From contig CAAEWE010000038.1 of the NCBI GenBank assembly GCA_900759665.1, forward strand, positions 1 through 49,436: 49,436 nt of DNA, read 5' to 3'. Source of the stretch: Lachnospiraceae bacterium. Lineage in GTDB: Bacteria; Bacillota; Clostridia; Lachnospirales; Lachnospiraceae. The notes beneath the pieces are model-generated. The model worked only from the letters and a program-made list of their open reading frames with translations, did not search any database and was not told the DNA's origin. Shown one piece after another: positions 42,145 through 49,436 of this stretch (the first letter of the stretch is position 1; each line of letters starts with the position of its first letter). The position numbers and the translations under genes were made by a program.

Positions 42145-43291
42145 GGCATTTTTTCAGATATTAAATAAATACAAGGGAACGGTCTTTATCTTCTTTGCGG
42201 TTTTTATGTCTTTGTCCCTGATCATGGCAAAGGTAAGAGGAGGGGGAGGGGAGTCCTCTTTTCAGCAGGACAGTCTTGACATTGCTGTTGTGGATGAAGA
42301 TGATGGAGCAATTGCCGGTCAGATTAGGGAGTATTTTGGGACACATGATCAGGTGACCAAAATGAAAATGGATCAGGATAAAATTGCGGATGCCTTGTAT
42401 TGGAGACGACTTGATTATGTGCTGGTGATCCCGGAGGGAGCCGGGAAAATACTGGAAAAGGGAGAGATTCCGGAGCTTTCCTGCATGAAGGTGCCGGGAT
42501 ATTTCGATTCGGCTTACTTTGAGGCAGAGCTGCAGATGTATCTGCAGAAAATGTCAGCTCTGGTAAAAAACGGAGTTGGTACAGATGCGGCACAACAGCA
42601 GCTGATGAAGCTGCAGCAGAAGGAAACGAAGGTGCGTATGGCGTCTTTTGTCAATAAAAATCAGGGAGATATGAGTACCCGTTTCTTTTTGTATGTGCCA
42701 TATCTGTTTATTGCGGCAGGCATATCGGGAATTGGTCTGGTACTTCTGCGGATCAACGGGAAGGAGGTACGGGAGAGAACGGAGTGTGGTGCCATGCCAA
42801 TGAAAAAACGGGTGATGGGGCTGACAGCGGCAATACTGGTATATGGTCTTTGCCTGTATCTGTTTGTGCTGGTAGCGGCGGTGATCATATCAGGAGGAAA
42901 CATACTGACAGACGCAAGACTTCCATGGTTTGCGGTCAATATTTTTGCGATGCTTTTGTTTGGTGTCAGCCTTGGCTTTTTTACCGGAATGATTGCAAAA
43001 AATGGCGATGCGGTAAACGGAGTGGTCAATGTAACCAGTCTGGTGCTTTGTTTTCTGGGCGGAGTCTTTGTCCCGAGACAATTTTTTGGAGATGGTGTCA
43101 TGAAAGTGGCCCGGCTTTTTCCAACATACTGGTATGTGGTAAATAACGAGATGATCGGTGCCATGAAAAACGTGTCCCGGGAATTTGTACAGGACGTGCT
43201 GGCACAGTCTGCCGTCTCTGTCGGTTATGCACTGGTATTGTTTGCCGTAACACTGGTGGCCGTATCGGCAGGGAGAAAATCGCGGTCATAG
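42131..43291 (+). CDS. ABC-2 type permease, second subunit
   Basis: A 386-residue permease of the same plan as the gene before it: N-terminal TM (about 18-36), extracytoplasmic domain (about 40-190), and five or six TM segments (about 190-380), with the conserved region NVTSLVLCFLGGVFVPRQF and LFPTYWYVVNNEMIG. A GGAGG site is seven bases or so before ATG 42131, inside the end of the first permease gene. It is last in the ABC operon. A weak hairpin with a T-run lies at about 43346-43384. Confidence 0.88.
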   Translation: MRVFKAFFQILNKYKGTVFIFFAVFMSLSLIMAKVRGGGGESSFQQDSLDIAVVDEDDGAIAGQIREYFGTHDQVTKMKMDQDKIADALYWRRLDYVLVIPEGAGKILEKGEIPELSCMKVPGYFDSAYFEAELQMYLQKMSALVKNGVGTDAAQQQLMKLQQKETKVRMASFVNKNQGDMSTRFFLYVPYLFIAAGISGIGLVLLRINGKEVRERTECGAMPMKKRVMGLTAAILVYGLCLYLFVLVAAVIISGGNILTDARLPWFAVNIFAMLLFGVSLGFFTGMIAKNGDAVNGVVNVTSLVLCFLGGVFVPRQFFGDGVMKVARLFPTYWYVVNNEMIGAMKNVSREFVQDVLAQSAVSVGYALVLFAVTLVAVSAGRKSRS

Positions 43292-43375
43292 AACAAAAAT
43301 CTGCGAAACACATGATCCAAAGGAGAAAATTCATAAAAAATATCAACAGGGACCTTTACTTTTTGGTGAGGGTTC

Positions 43376-43405
43376 TTGTTTTTATGGGTATAATTATTGT
43401 ACAAT
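43376..43405 (+). promoter_or_regulatory. Possible promoter of the ParB-like/BMP fusion gene
   Basis: TTGTTT (43376-43381), 18-base spacer, TACAAT (43400-43405), 52 bases before the ATG at 43458. A second -10-like TATAAT lies at 43389-43394 without a good -35 box. Confidence 0.4.
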
Positions 43406-43457
43406 AAGCTTACGAACTGTCATGATATTGGAAACGTTTTGGAAAGGGGTATATTCT

Positions 43458-45380
43458 ATGGCATATGACGATTATATAAAAGCACAGAAACTGGCATTGA
43501 AGGCTTATAAAGGCAAGACATTGCAGGGAAGTTATCCGTACCTTCCGGTATTGGATGAGATCTTGTCTCATGTGCATATCGAAAGGGAAGAAAATCTGGG
43601 AACCATCAATATACCGGCCAAACAGGTAGTCGGCACCTCTTCTGCCGGAAGAACACAGGCATTTGCTTATAATTTCATGCCTCTTCTCAACTATGGAAGT
43701 GAGTTTTCGGTGAAATGGTCGCTGCTTTATGATGCACAGATTCAGGAAGGAATTCATACACCGATCAAGGTATATGAATTTTTAAATAAATATTACGTGA
43801 TCGAAGGAAATAAACGCACCAGTGTCCTGAAATATGTAGGCTCACCTACCATACCGGCGGAGGTAATCCGCAAGGTTCCTCGTCTTACGGAGGACAAAGA
43901 CATCCAGATATATTATGAATTTATGGAATTTTATAAGCACACCAGGATCAATTATGTGGTGTTCAGTGAGAAGGGGAGCTATCACAAGCTGTGCCAGTAT
44001 GTGGGAAAATCTGTGGATGAACAGTGGACAGAGGATGACTGCATGAACTTTTCCTCCTTTCACGTAGCATTTTACGGGGCATATAAAGCCATGGGGGGCA
44101 CAGAGATTAAGGGAATCACGGAGGATGACGCACTTCTGTTTTATCTGTCCCTTTATCCGTACAGTGAGTCCGGGGACAAGCTGACCAGTGAGATTAAAAA
44201 AGATCTGTCCAAGATCTGGACAGAGATCAAGACACTGGGAGAGGAGAAGCCTGTGGAACTGTTGACGGTTCCCAATACAGAGACTTCCATGATCAAAAAG
44301 ATGCAGTCTCCGAAGGTGCACAAGGTAGCTTTTGTATATGATGTCAAGCCGTCGGAATCAGACTGGATCTATGGACAGGAAATGGGCAGAAAGCATATCA
44401 TCGATGCATTTCACGGAAATATTGATGCCAAAGCATTTATTGCAACGCCTTATGAGGACGATGAAGAGGTGCTGCAAAAGCTCTGTGAGGAGGGCTATGA
44501 CATTATCTTTGCGATAGCACCAATGTTTGTACGGGCGTGTATTAAGGTCGCTCCATTATATCCAAATACAAAGATACTAAATTGTTCGTTGAACTCCCCG
44601 CATGCATCCATCCGGACGTATGGAATCCGTATTTATGAAGGAAAATTTCTGCTGGGAATGCTGGCGGCCAGTCTCAGTGAAAAGGACGATATCGGTTATC
44701 TGGCGGATTACCCAATCTATGGTGTGATACCGGGGATCAATGCATTTGCTCTGGGGGCAAGGATCATTAATCCAAGGGCAAGGGTTCATCTGCAGTGGTC
44801 TACCATGGAGAACTGTCATTCGGATGAGTATTTTTTACAGCATGGTATCTCCATGATATCTTCTCAAAATATGATTTCTCCTACCAAGGAAGATCGCGCA
44901 CTTGGATTGTACCATTTATCGGATAGTGGAACGAAAAACATTGCGACCACCGTATATCAGTGGGGAGCATTTTACGAAGAGCTGATCAACAGCATCATGC
45001 GTGGTTCCTGGAAAACGGACACCACCAAAGAGCCGAAGGCATTAAACTACTGGTGGGGACTATCTGCCAATGTGCTGGACGTGATCCTGGGAAGCAGTGT
45101 TCCGGATAATACAAAGCGGCTGATCAATTTTCTGAAGGAATCGATCGCAAATGGAAGTTTTCCGGTGTTTTCCGGCATATTATATGATGCGGAGCATCAT
45201 CTGCGTTGCGAGGAAAACGAAACGCTGGCACCGGAGGATGTCATGATGATGGACTGGCTGATCGAGGGGATTGTGGGAGAGATTCCGACGATCGATCAGC
45301 TCAGTGACCATGCAAAGGATCTGGTACGCCTGAGAGGACTGAAGCAGACCCTGAGTGAACAGGAAAGAACCTTTGTCTAG
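43458..45380 (+). CDS. Cytosolic fusion of a ParB-like domain and a BMP-type (PnrA-like) ligand-binding domain
   Basis: A 640-residue protein with no signal peptide or lipobox. Residues 45-150 look like a ParB/Srx fold: an INIPAKQVVGTSSAGRTQAF strand-helix, then IQEGIHTPIKVYEF, and YYVIEGNKRTSVLKYVG, which corresponds to the G-x-R/K-R box. Residues 290-600 match the BMP/PnrA substrate-binding family: KVAFVYDVKPSESDWIYGQE, YDIIFAIAPMFVRACIKVA, GKFLLGMLAASLSEKDDIGY and FALGARIINPRARVHLQWS. BMP proteins normally bind purine nucleosides outside the cell for ABC uptake; here there is no exporter sequence and no transporter next door. A regulatory or ligand-sensing role inside the cell is inference. 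AAAGGGG precedes ATG 43458. The metallophosphoesterase gene follows 22 bases on. Confidence 0.75.
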   Translation: MAYDDYIKAQKLALKAYKGKTLQGSYPYLPVLDEILSHVHIEREENLGTINIPAKQVVGTSSAGRTQAFAYNFMPLLNYGSEFSVKWSLLYDAQIQEGIHTPIKVYEFLNKYYVIEGNKRTSVLKYVGSPTIPAEVIRKVPRLTEDKDIQIYYEFMEFYKHTRINYVVFSEKGSYHKLCQYVGKSVDEQWTEDDCMNFSSFHVAFYGAYKAMGGTEIKGITEDDALLFYLSLYPYSESGDKLTSEIKKDLSKIWTEIKTLGEEKPVELLTVPNTETSMIKKMQSPKVHKVAFVYDVKPSESDWIYGQEMGRKHIIDAFHGNIDAKAFIATPYEDDEEVLQKLCEEGYDIIFAIAPMFVRACIKVAPLYPNTKILNCSLNSPHASIRTYGIRIYEGKFLLGMLAASLSEKDDIGYLADYPIYGVIPGINAFALGARIINPRARVHLQWSTMENCHSDEYFLQHGISMISSQNMISPTKEDRALGLYHLSDSGTKNIATTVYQWGAFYEELINSIMRGSWKTDTTKEPKALNYWWGLSANVLDVILGSSVPDNTKRLINFLKESIANGSFPVFSGILYDAEHHLRCEENETLAPEDVMMMDWLIEGIVGEIPTIDQLSDHAKDLVRLRGLKQTLSEQERTFV

Positions 45381-45402
45381 CACAGTGAGAGAGAGGATCA
45401 AA

Positions 45403-46062
45403 ATGAAAATATTATTATTGGCCGATGAAGAGTCAAAATATTTATGGGATTTTTTTGAAAAAGAAAAGCTGGATGGCATTGACCTGATCATATCCTGTGG
45501 GGATCTGAAGGCGGATTATCTGTCATTTCTTGCAACCTTTACGACAGTTCCGGTGCTTTATGTTCATGGTAATCACGATACACATTATGACCGGAAAGCA
45601 CCGGACGGCTGCATCTGCATTGATGACGAGGTCTTTGTGTATAAGGGACTGCGGATCGCCGGACTGGGAGGTTCCATGTGCTATTCCATGAAAAAGTACC
45701 AGTATACAGAGCGTCAGATGTATCAGCGGTGGTCACGCCTCAAGTGGAAGGTCCGCATCCGCGGTGGCCTTGATATTCTCGTGTCACATGCCCCGGCAAA
45801 GGATCTTGGGGATGGGGAGGATCTGCCCCACCAGGGCTTCCGCTGCTTCCGGTGGATCATGAAGCATTACAAGCCGGGGTATTTCTTTCACGGCCATGTA
45901 CATATGAATTATAACCGGAACCAGCCGAGGGTGAGCAGCTACCTTGGAACCACGATCATCAATGCATATGAGAGATATATTGTGGAGGTGCCGGAGCCGG
46001 AGAAGAAACGGAGGTTCTGGGAGCGGATGAATAAGAGGCTGTATCCCAAGGACTATTATTGA
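45403..46062 (+). CDS. Calcineurin-like metallophosphoesterase
   Basis: A 220-residue cytoplasmic phosphoesterase. Metal motifs II-V are present: SCGDLKADYL, VHGNHDTHYD, LVSHAPAKD and FFHGHVHMNYN. Motif I, normally D-x-H, reads LLLADEESKYL, so the His ligand is missing and Asp/Glu residues stand in its place. The protein may bind metal differently or have reduced activity. GAGAGG lies six bases before ATG 45403. It is 22 bases after the ParB-like/BMP gene and probably in the same transcript. Substrate unknown. Confidence 0.85.
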   Translation: MKILLLADEESKYLWDFFEKEKLDGIDLIISCGDLKADYLSFLATFTTVPVLYVHGNHDTHYDRKAPDGCICIDDEVFVYKGLRIAGLGGSMCYSMKKYQYTERQMYQRWSRLKWKVRIRGGLDILVSHAPAKDLGDGEDLPHQGFRCFRWIMKHYKPGYFFHGHVHMNYNRNQPRVSSYLGTTIINAYERYIVEVPEPEKKRRFWERMNKRLYPKDYY

Positions 46063-46161
46063 GGCTGTTTTTGAAGGAAAAAGTTTTGATCGGATAGGAA
46101 AAGCACAGACATCTTCCCTCACGCATAGGATAAAGGGAAAGCGTGAAAGAGGTATGTCATT

Positions 46162-46791
46162 ATGCAGTCTTTTCCACAGCCTCCCAGCGCCAAAGAGGAA
46201 AAAGAGTATTTGCGAAGATGCCGGGCAGGAGATAAGGAAGCAAGAAATGCCCTGATTGAAAGAAATCTGCGTCTGGTGGCGTATATAGCCAAAAAATATG
46301 CAGCTCCGGATAAGGACATGGATGATCTGATCTCGATCGGTACGATCGGATTGATCAAGGCCGTGGATTCCTTTGATGAATCCAAAAAGATACGGCTTGC
46401 CAGCTATGCCAGCCGGTGCATTGAAAATGAACTCCTGATGAACTTCCGTGCACGGAAAAAATCAGCCAGGGATGTTTACCTGTATGATTCCATTGGATCG
46501 GACAAAGAAGGCAATGAGATCAGCCTGATCGATATTATTGAATACGAGGATGAGGATATTCCGGAGCGGATTACGCGGGAACAGCATCTGCAGAAGCTGA
46601 GGGGCTTTATGGATGAAGTTCTGACGGATCGGGAACGGGAGATTCTGACACTCCGTTATGGACTGGATGGCAAGGAAGAAAAAACACAGAGAGAGGTGGC
46701 AAAGATATATGGAATTTCCAGATCTTATGTGTCCCGTATTGAGAAAAAAGCATTGTTAAAATTAAATAAATGTTATCAGAACATTTTATGA
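46162..46791 (+). CDS. sigK: Sporulation sigma factor SigK, without pro-sequence
   Basis: A 209-residue sigma-70 family factor. It aligns through its length with mother-cell SigK: FPQPPSAKEEKEYL at the start, NLRLVAYIAKKYAAPDKDMD, DLISIGTIGLIKAVDSF, RLASYASRCIENELLMNFRA, DSIGSDKEGNEISLID, and the region 4 helix EVAKIYGISRSYVSRIEKKA. In Bacillus the same start is preceded by a ~20-residue membrane pro-sequence removed by SpoIVFB; here an in-frame TGA lies at 46144-46146, so none exists. The gene is in one piece, with no skin-type insertion. AGAGG lies nine bases before ATG 46162. Presence suggests endospore potential, though some non-sporing Clostridia keep the gene. Confidence 0.85.
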   Translation: MQSFPQPPSAKEEKEYLRRCRAGDKEARNALIERNLRLVAYIAKKYAAPDKDMDDLISIGTIGLIKAVDSFDESKKIRLASYASRCIENELLMNFRARKKSARDVYLYDSIGSDKEGNEISLIDIIEYEDEDIPERITREQHLQKLRGFMDEVLTDREREILTLRYGLDGKEEKTQREVAKIYGISRSYVSRIEKKALLKLNKCYQNIL

Positions 46792-46796
46792 GTTAT

Positions 46797-46855
46797 GTTC
46801 ACAGATTCTGTACAGGCAACACGGTTTCATGATGCAGGATCTGTGATTTTTTACG
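46797..46855 (+). terminator. Probable terminator after sigK, with a duplicated T-tract module
   Basis: CACAGAT (46799-46806 region) pairs with ATCTGTG (46839-46845) around a long loop, followed by ATTTTTT. The module ATCTGTGATTTTTTACGGT occurs at 46839-46857 and again, with two more T, at 46866-46886. Confidence 0.55.
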
Positions 46856-47009
46856 GTTTATATAAATCTGTGATTTTTTTTACGGTACTCTTGTGAGTGG
46901 AGAATGATTGTGATACACTTAAACTAATTGTGCACTATAATACTCTGTTGCAATTATAGATTGCAGGGACAGGGAAGTTGTGAATTGAGACAGAAAGGGA
47001 TTAAGACAA

Positions 47010-47984
47010 ATGTATTACATTAATGAATATAAAGAAGGAGATAAGTTTACGGGCATTTATCTGTGTAAGAGCAAGCAGATATTAAAGACAAAGGCAGGGA
47101 AAACCTACTATTCTTTGATCCTGCAGGATAAGACCGGTGTGATCGATGCAAAGATCTGGGAACTCAATAACGGTATTGCCGATTTTGATTCCATGGATTT
47201 TATCATGACAGAGGGGATGGTTACCTCCTTTCAGGGGGCACGTCAGGTCAATATCCGCCGTCTGCGTAAGGCAGAGGAGGGAGAGTATGATCCGGCGGAA
47301 TATATCCCTTCTTCGAAATATGACATTGATGAGATGTATCGTGAGCTTTGCGGGATTATTGCGACGATCAAGGAACCGCATTTAAAGCAGCTTACCGAGA
47401 ATACATTTCTGAAGGATGCCGCATTTATTAAGGAGTTTAAAGTACATTCGGCAGCAAAGTCCGTGCATCATGGATTTGTCGGAGGTCTTTTGCAGCACAC
47501 ACTGGCCGTCACCAGATTGTGTGATTTTATGGCAGCGAATTATCCGGTACTGGATCGAGATCTTTTGCTGACAGCAGCGATTTTCCACGATTTTGCAAAG
47601 GTATATGAGATATCAGGTTTTCCGGTAAATGATTATACGGATGATGGCCAGCTTTTGGGACACATCTTTATGGGTGCAGAGAAGATTGGACAAAAGATTC
47701 AGGATGTGCCTGGTTTTCCACCGGTTCTGGCTTCGGAGTTACGTCACTGCATTTTGTCTCATCATGGAGAACTGGAGTTTGGATCCCCGAAGAAACCGGC
47801 ACTGGCAGAGGCGATCGCTTTGAGCTTTGCAGACAATACGGATGCCAAGCTGGAGACCATCACGGAAATCTATGATAAAGCAGAGCCGACCACAGAGTGG
47901 CTTGGATTCAGCCGTTATGTAGACTCCAATGTGCGTCAGAGTTCCGGGTATGTGCAGAAAAAGAAAATGGATAAAGGAGTCTGA
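47010..47984 (+). CDS. yhaM: YhaM-family 3'-5' exoribonuclease (OB-fold plus HD domain)
   Basis: A 324-residue cytoplasmic nuclease. The N-terminal OB-fold (about 8-90) has the YYSLILQDKTGVIDAKIWEL strand pattern for nucleic-acid binding. The HD domain (about 145-300) has HHGFVGGLLQHT (H153, H154, H163), IFHDFAKVYE (H193-D194), ILSHHGELEFGSPKKP and SFADNTDAK, the set of metal ligands of YhaM. In Bacillus the protein trims RNA ends and can digest single-stranded DNA. AAAGGG lies 11 bases before ATG 47010. The rRNA methyltransferase gene follows after one base, so they are co-transcribed. Confidence 0.9.
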   Translation: MYYINEYKEGDKFTGIYLCKSKQILKTKAGKTYYSLILQDKTGVIDAKIWELNNGIADFDSMDFIMTEGMVTSFQGARQVNIRRLRKAEEGEYDPAEYIPSSKYDIDEMYRELCGIIATIKEPHLKQLTENTFLKDAAFIKEFKVHSAAKSVHHGFVGGLLQHTLAVTRLCDFMAANYPVLDRDLLLTAAIFHDFAKVYEISGFPVNDYTDDGQLLGHIFMGAEKIGQKIQDVPGFPPVLASELRHCILSHHGELEFGSPKKPALAEAIALSFADNTDAKLETITEIYDKAEPTTEWLGFSRYVDSNVRQSSGYVQKKKMDKGV

Positions 47985-47985
47985 G

Positions 47986-49436
47986 ATGGAGATTACAAAG
48001 GGACAGGAGTTTTCTCTGGAAATAGATGATATGGGAACGGATGGAGAGGGTATAGGCCATAAGGAGGGTTATACCCTCTTTGTGAAAGATGCTCTTGTGG
48101 GAGATATTGTCCGTGTAAAAGTGATCAAGGCAAAGAAGAAATTTGGATATGGACGTTTGATGGAGGTGATCACGCCTTCGCCGTGGCGCGTGGAGCCGGC
48201 ATGTGACTGTGCCCGTCAGTGCGGTGGCTGCCAGATCCAGCATTGCAGCTATGAAAAGCAGCTTGCATGGAAGGAAAAGAAGGTTCGTGACTGTCTCCAG
48301 AGAATTGGAGGTTTTGAGGAAATCCCGATGGAACCGATCATGGGGATGGACGAGCCATATCATTACCGTAACAAGGCACAATATCCTGTGGGATATGACA
48401 AAGAGGGAAATCCTGTAGCCGGATTTTATGCCGGGCGGACCCACTCGATCATTCCCAATACAGATTGTGCCATTCAGCATCCTGCTAATCATATGATCCT
48501 GGAGACAATCCTTGCATTTATGAAGCAGTATGATATTTCTGCTTATGAGGAAAAGAAGCACACCGGGCTGGTTCGTCATATTCTCACCAGAGTAGGGAAA
48601 TATACCGGCGAGGTTATGGTATGTCTGATCATCAATGGAAATAAACTGCCACATCAGGACAAGCTGGTAGAGATGCTGAAAAAAGCAAATGATGTGGAAA
48701 AGACATATAAAATAAAAAGCATCTGTCTCAATATCAATAAAGATAAAACGAACCGTATTCTTGGAGAAAAGGTTGTCCCAATATACGGACAGACCTATAT
48801 TGAGGACAGAATTGGAAATATCACCTACCGGATCTCTCCGCTTTCCTTTTATCAGGTAAATCCGGAGCAGACACAGAAGCTTTATGGAACTGCGTTGGAG
48901 TACGCAGACCTTAAGGGGGATGAAGTTGTCTGGGATCTCTATTGCGGCATTGGAACGATCTCTCTGTTCCTTGCTCAAAAGGCAGCCAGGGTCTGTGGAG
49001 TGGAAATTGTACCACAGGCAATCGAGGATGCCAGAGAAAATGCAAGACGTAACGGATTTACGAACGCAGAGTTTTTCGTGGGAGCGGCAGAAGACGTAGT
49101 ACCGGAGCAGTATGAGCAGAGTGGAGGCTCTCTCCGGGCAGATGTCGTTACATTGGATCCGCCCCGGAAGGGCTGTGATGAGAAGCTGCTTCGCACCGTT
49201 GTTCAGATGGAACCGGAACGGATCGTGTACGTGAGCTGTGATCCGGCGACGCTGGCGAGAGATTTGAAATATTTGTGCGGGGAAGGGTATGAATTAAAGC
49301 GTGTCAGAGCGTGCGATATGTTTGGACATAGCAGCCATGTGGAGACGGTAGTACTGCTTTCCCACAAAAAGCCAGACGGACATATCAACGTAAAAGTTGA
49401 GTTTGGCGAGGGTGAGGGAAAAGTTCCGCTTGATAA
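47986..49436 (+). CDS. rlmD: 23S rRNA (uracil-5)-methyltransferase, RlmD/RumA family; 3' end outside the window
   Basis: The first 483 residues of a SAM-dependent tRNA/rRNA m5U methyltransferase; no stop is reached at the window edge. A TRAM domain (about 1-62) is followed by the [4Fe-4S] ligands C73, C79 and C82 in CDCARQCGGC, with a fourth Cys probably in PNTDCAIQH. The catalytic domain has SFYQVNPEQ, the SAM site VWDLYCGIGTIS, LDPPRKGCD and the nucleophilic Cys in VYVSCDPATLARD. The sequence beyond HVETVVLLS begins a C-terminal extension (HINVKVEFGEGEGKVPLD) not found in E. coli RlmD. AAAGGAG lies six bases before ATG 47986, and the gene is coupled to yhaM. Which uridine it modifies cannot be told from sequence. 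Confidence 0.9.
   Translation, partial: MEITKGQEFSLEIDDMGTDGEGIGHKEGYTLFVKDALVGDIVRVKVIKAKKKFGYGRLMEVITPSPWRVEPACDCARQCGGCQIQHCSYEKQLAWKEKKVRDCLQRIGGFEEIPMEPIMGMDEPYHYRNKAQYPVGYDKEGNPVAGFYAGRTHSIIPNTDCAIQHPANHMILETILAFMKQYDISAYEEKKHTGLVRHILTRVGKYTGEVMVCLIINGNKLPHQDKLVEMLKKANDVEKTYKIKSICLNINKDKTNRILGEKVVPIYGQTYIEDRIGNITYRISPLSFYQVNPEQTQKLYGTALEYADLKGDEVVWDLYCGIGTISLFLAQKAARVCGVEIVPQAIEDARENARRNGFTNAEFFVGAAEDVVPEQYEQSGGSLRADVVTLDPPRKGCDEKLLRTVVQMEPERIVYVSCDPATLARDLKYLCGEGYELKRVRACDMFGHSSHVETVVLLSHKKPDGHINVKVEFGEGEGKVPLD

Noticed and set aside
47908..48978. A 356-codon minus-strand open frame
   Set aside because: It is antisense to yhaM and rlmD, both of which show full catalytic motifs and proper ribosome sites.
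1..49436. CRISPR arrays, tRNA or rRNA genes, prophage or integrative element borders
   Set aside because: I saw no regularly spaced repeats with unique spacers, no cloverleaf or rRNA segments, and no integrase, transposase or phage structural genes.

Overview
The window looks like chromosomal DNA from a low-to-mid GC Gram-positive anaerobe of the Clostridia, most likely Lachnospiraceae. I base this on AGGAGG-type ribosome binding sites, a single-chain glycyl-tRNA synthetase, a CBS/DRTGG-type pyrophosphatase, a YhaM-type nuclease, an intact SigK-like sigma factor, a BspA-like leucine-rich repeat surface protein, and Lys-rich secreted proteins with Ig-like folds. This is judgement from protein families; no species is claimed. 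I saw no rRNA, tRNA, CRISPR array, phage gene or transposase. The gene content is mostly core, with accessory signalling and cell-surface loci between.

Layout. 1-5.3 kb: a FucO-type alcohol dehydrogenase, glycyl-tRNA synthetase, a Lys-rich secreted Ig-like protein and a membrane-anchored C39-like cysteine peptidase. 5.3-11 kb: a small membrane protein, a beta-lactamase-fold hydrolase, an unknown protein paired with a lytic transglycosylase that has no signal peptide, a HAD phosphatase, an RsmF-like rRNA methyltransferase and a DUF4867-like protein. 11.1-15.9 kb: an operon of a nitrilase-family amidase, a TPR protein ending in what looks like a dead CbxX/SpoVK-type AAA domain, and a CBS-DRTGG inorganic pyrophosphatase. 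16-19.6 kb: a large secreted 5'-nucleotidase. 19.7-24.8 kb: an MacB/FtsX-type ABC transporter with its own OmpR-type two-component system, preceded by three TGTAA direct repeats. 24.9-26.8 kb: a sugar-binding-fold/GGDEF fusion.

26.8-29.9 kb (minus strand): a NatAB-like ABC exporter, a membrane protein and a 64-residue XRE regulator form one operon whose promoter overlaps GACA-N3-TGTC repeats. 30-34 kb: a Cof-type phosphatase, a secreted beta-helix protein and an ECF sigma/anti-sigma pair. 34.1-34.9 kb has no gene and contains a roughly 530-bp imperfect palindrome. 34.9-37.6 kb: a 905-residue surface protein. 37.8-43.3 kb: a NarL-type two-component system divergent from an ABC-2 exporter with two permeases. 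43.4-49.4 kb: a cytosolic ParB-like/BMP fusion, a metallophosphoesterase, SigK without a pro-sequence, YhaM and an RlmD/RumA-type rRNA methyltransferase cut by the window edge.

The most unusual items are: (i) a dispersed non-coding element with terminal inverted repeats, present as a short form at 1-111 and 39655-39782 and as a long palindromic form at 34174-34707; (ii) the pseudo-AAA/TPR protein next to the regulated pyrophosphatase; (iii) the ParB-like/BMP fusion without a signal peptide; and (iv) two self-contained ABC-plus-regulator modules with readable operators. None of these is proved by inspection alone; the decisive searches are stated with each finding.
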